Source: JAPLXD01 sp041661585 (GTDB taxonomy: Bacteria > Patescibacteriota > Minisyncoccia > Moranbacterales > UBA11712). From it: a stretch of DNA of 6,850 nucleotides. The position numbers were made by a program, and so were the translations under genes. The stretch's first letter is position 1, and each line of letters starts with the position of its first letter. Location: positions 1-6,850 of the forward strand of contig JBAZUC010000042.1 in NCBI GenBank assembly GCA_041661585.1, written 5' to 3'. The notes beneath the pieces are model-generated. The model saw nothing but the letters and a program-made list of their open reading frames with translations, was not told where the DNA came from and did no database searches. Positions 5,799 through 6,850 of this stretch are shown piece by piece.

Positions 5799-6850
5799 TT
5801 TTTCCAGCTGAATTTTTGAGATTGTGCCAGTCCCCTTTCTTTGATTTTATTATACAACTTTTCGTCGGTCAAAACAGTTTTCAATGCTTGCGCAAGCTCG
5901 TTTGGCCGGTTGGGGTCAATGAGTATTGCGGCGTTTCCGGCAACTTCGGGGATCGAAGAATTGTTTGAGGCGATCACCGGCGTTCCAGAAGCCATGGCTT
6001 CAAGGATAGGCAGGCCGAAACCTTCAAAGAAAGAGGGATAGACAAAAAGCGAAGCAAGATTGTACACATATGGCCGGTCTTCTCTCTTGATATAACCGCA
6101 GGTTTTCAAATTTTCTTTTTCAACAAATTCGCGGCAAAGAGGACTGATGTTTCCCGCCAAAACCAATTCGTATTTTTCAAGCATCGCGCCCCCAGCCACA
6201 ATTTTTTTATAGGCCGCGACAATCGAAGAAATGTTTTTTCTCGGTTCTATATTTCCCAAATACAAAATAAATTTGTGCGGCAATTTATATTTTTTTTGGA
6301 TCTCAAGAAGTTTTGGATCGTTTCTATCGATGACTCTGAAATCTTGATTTATGCCATGGGAAATAACCTTGATATTTTCAGATTTTATTTTATAAATTTC
6401 CTCCAGATCTTTTTTTGTTGATTCCGAGACGGCAATCAATTTTTCAGCTGCCTTGGCAATTCTGCGGGGATTGACGAAATATTCGTGCCACAATCTTGTT
6501 TTGAAAGGAAAAAAGTGGGGATATCTCTCAAAGGACAAGTCGTGAAATGTGGCAACGAGGCGGCATTCACCGCTCACGGAGAGAAAGTTTATGTTTGGGG
6601 CGAAAAAAACATCCGCGCCGCCGACAAGCTTATCGATTTTTGGCCGCTCGAGATACCAAAAACAAAAATTGAGAATCCTGTTCGGGAAAGAAAATCTTTT
6701 CAGTTTCGCATTCGGGTATTTCTCGATCCACTCAAAATTCCGGCTAGCTGTTTGCTTGAAGGAATTGGAAAAAACAATGTATTCATTTTTTGTGTCTTCC
6801 TTCAGGAGACCCTTCAAGAGCTCCAGGGCGTATTCCCCCACTCCGGAAAT
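5759..6850 (-). CDS. GT4-family (GT-B fold) glycosyltransferase, N-terminus outside the window
   Basis: 363 residues are visible; only about 10-20 N-terminal residues are missing. The first visible residues, ISGVGEYALELL, match the glycine-rich loop after the first strand (GLGRYTQKLIENL in the neighbour), so the GTG at 6839-6841 is an internal Val and not the start. Numbering from the first visible residue: TFHDLSFERYP near 102-111, LIAVSESTKKDLEE near 138-151, YLGNIEPRKN near 197-206, and the EX7E motif EGFGLPILE (Glu276, Glu284) followed by AMASGTPVIAS. It is a paralogue of the next glycosyltransferase, and the pair probably add successive sugars to one glycan. The C-terminus, FSWKKCALESMPAFSGR, departs from the usual family ending after FSWKKCA and overlaps the next gene by 40 bp in another frame, as if the original tail was lost when the genes were pushed together. 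Donor and acceptor are unknown. Confidence 0.92.
   Translation of the reverse strand: MSGVGEYALELLKGLLKEDTKNEYIVFSNSFKQTASRNFEWIEKYPNAKLKRFSFPNRILNFCFWYLERPKIDKLVGGADVFFAPNINFLSVSGECRLVATFHDLSFERYPHFFPFKTRLWHEYFVNPRRIAKAAEKLIAVSESTKKDLEEIYKIKSENIKVISHGINQDFRVIDRNDPKLLEIQKKYKLPHKFILYLGNIEPRKNISSIVAAYKKIVAGGAMLEKYELVLAGNISPLCREFVEKENLKTCGYIKREDRPYVYNLASLFVYPSFFEGFGLPILEAMASGTPVIASNNSSIPEVAGNAAILIDPNRPNELAQALKTVLTDEKLYNKIKERGLAQSQKFSWKKCALESMPAFSGR

Noticed and set aside
6839..6841. GTG as a start codon for the rightmost glycosyltransferase
   Set aside because: The frame stays open to the window edge and the upstream codons (Ile-Ser-Gly) continue the glycine-rich loop of the family. The GTG is the Val of GVGEY, so the gene is cut by the edge.
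1..6850. CRISPR array, tRNA or rRNA, insertion sequence or prophage genes
   Set aside because: No regularly spaced repeats, cloverleaf-like sequence, transposase or phage motif was seen; over 97% of the window is accounted for by five ordinary genes on one strand.

Overview
This window looks like a piece of a small, compact bacterial genome, most likely a member of the Candidate Phyla Radiation (Patescibacteria, in the Parcubacteria/Moranbacteria range). The grounds are the gene set (a large DUF4012 membrane protein between GT4 glycosyltransferases and a MurJ/MviN flippase), overlapping or nearly abutting genes, the lack of strong Shine-Dalgarno sequences, and palindromic repeat units both between and inside genes. 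The phylum call is inference. TGA and TAG both act as stops and no gene reads through TGA, which argues against the recoded Gracilibacteria/Absconditabacteria (SR1).

Every real gene is on the minus strand, so the transcript runs from high to low coordinates. In order of transcription: a GT4 glycosyltransferase cut by the right edge of the window (5759-6850); a second, complete GT4 glycosyltransferase (4650-5798) that overlaps the first by 40 bp; an 856-residue DUF4012 protein with one membrane span (2074-4644), starting 5 bp after the glycosyltransferase stop; and a 14-span MurJ/MviN-family flippase (443-2077) joined to it by an ATGA overlap. These four genes form one tight operon. A 153-bp gap (290-442) with several hairpins follows, then the first 96 codons of lepA (elongation factor 4), which leaves the window at base 1.

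The four-gene operon reads as a cell-envelope glycan module. Two cytoplasmic glycosyltransferases would build a lipid-linked glycan, the MurJ-family protein would flip a lipid-linked precursor, and the DUF4012 protein, with a large extracytoplasmic part, could act on or anchor the product outside. The DUF4012 step is not biochemically defined, so this is a hypothesis from context.

The most striking observation is a 30-bp, roughly 70% GC double-hairpin unit at 5676-5705, inside the complete glycosyltransferase. It occupies exactly ten codons (residues 32-41). The neighbouring paralogous glycosyltransferase lacks ten residues at just that place. This looks like a palindromic element that entered a coding gene in frame, in the manner of the Rickettsia palindromic elements. 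Two further perfect hairpins lie in the gap upstream of lepA, and a terminator-like inverted repeat encloses the murJ stop codon.
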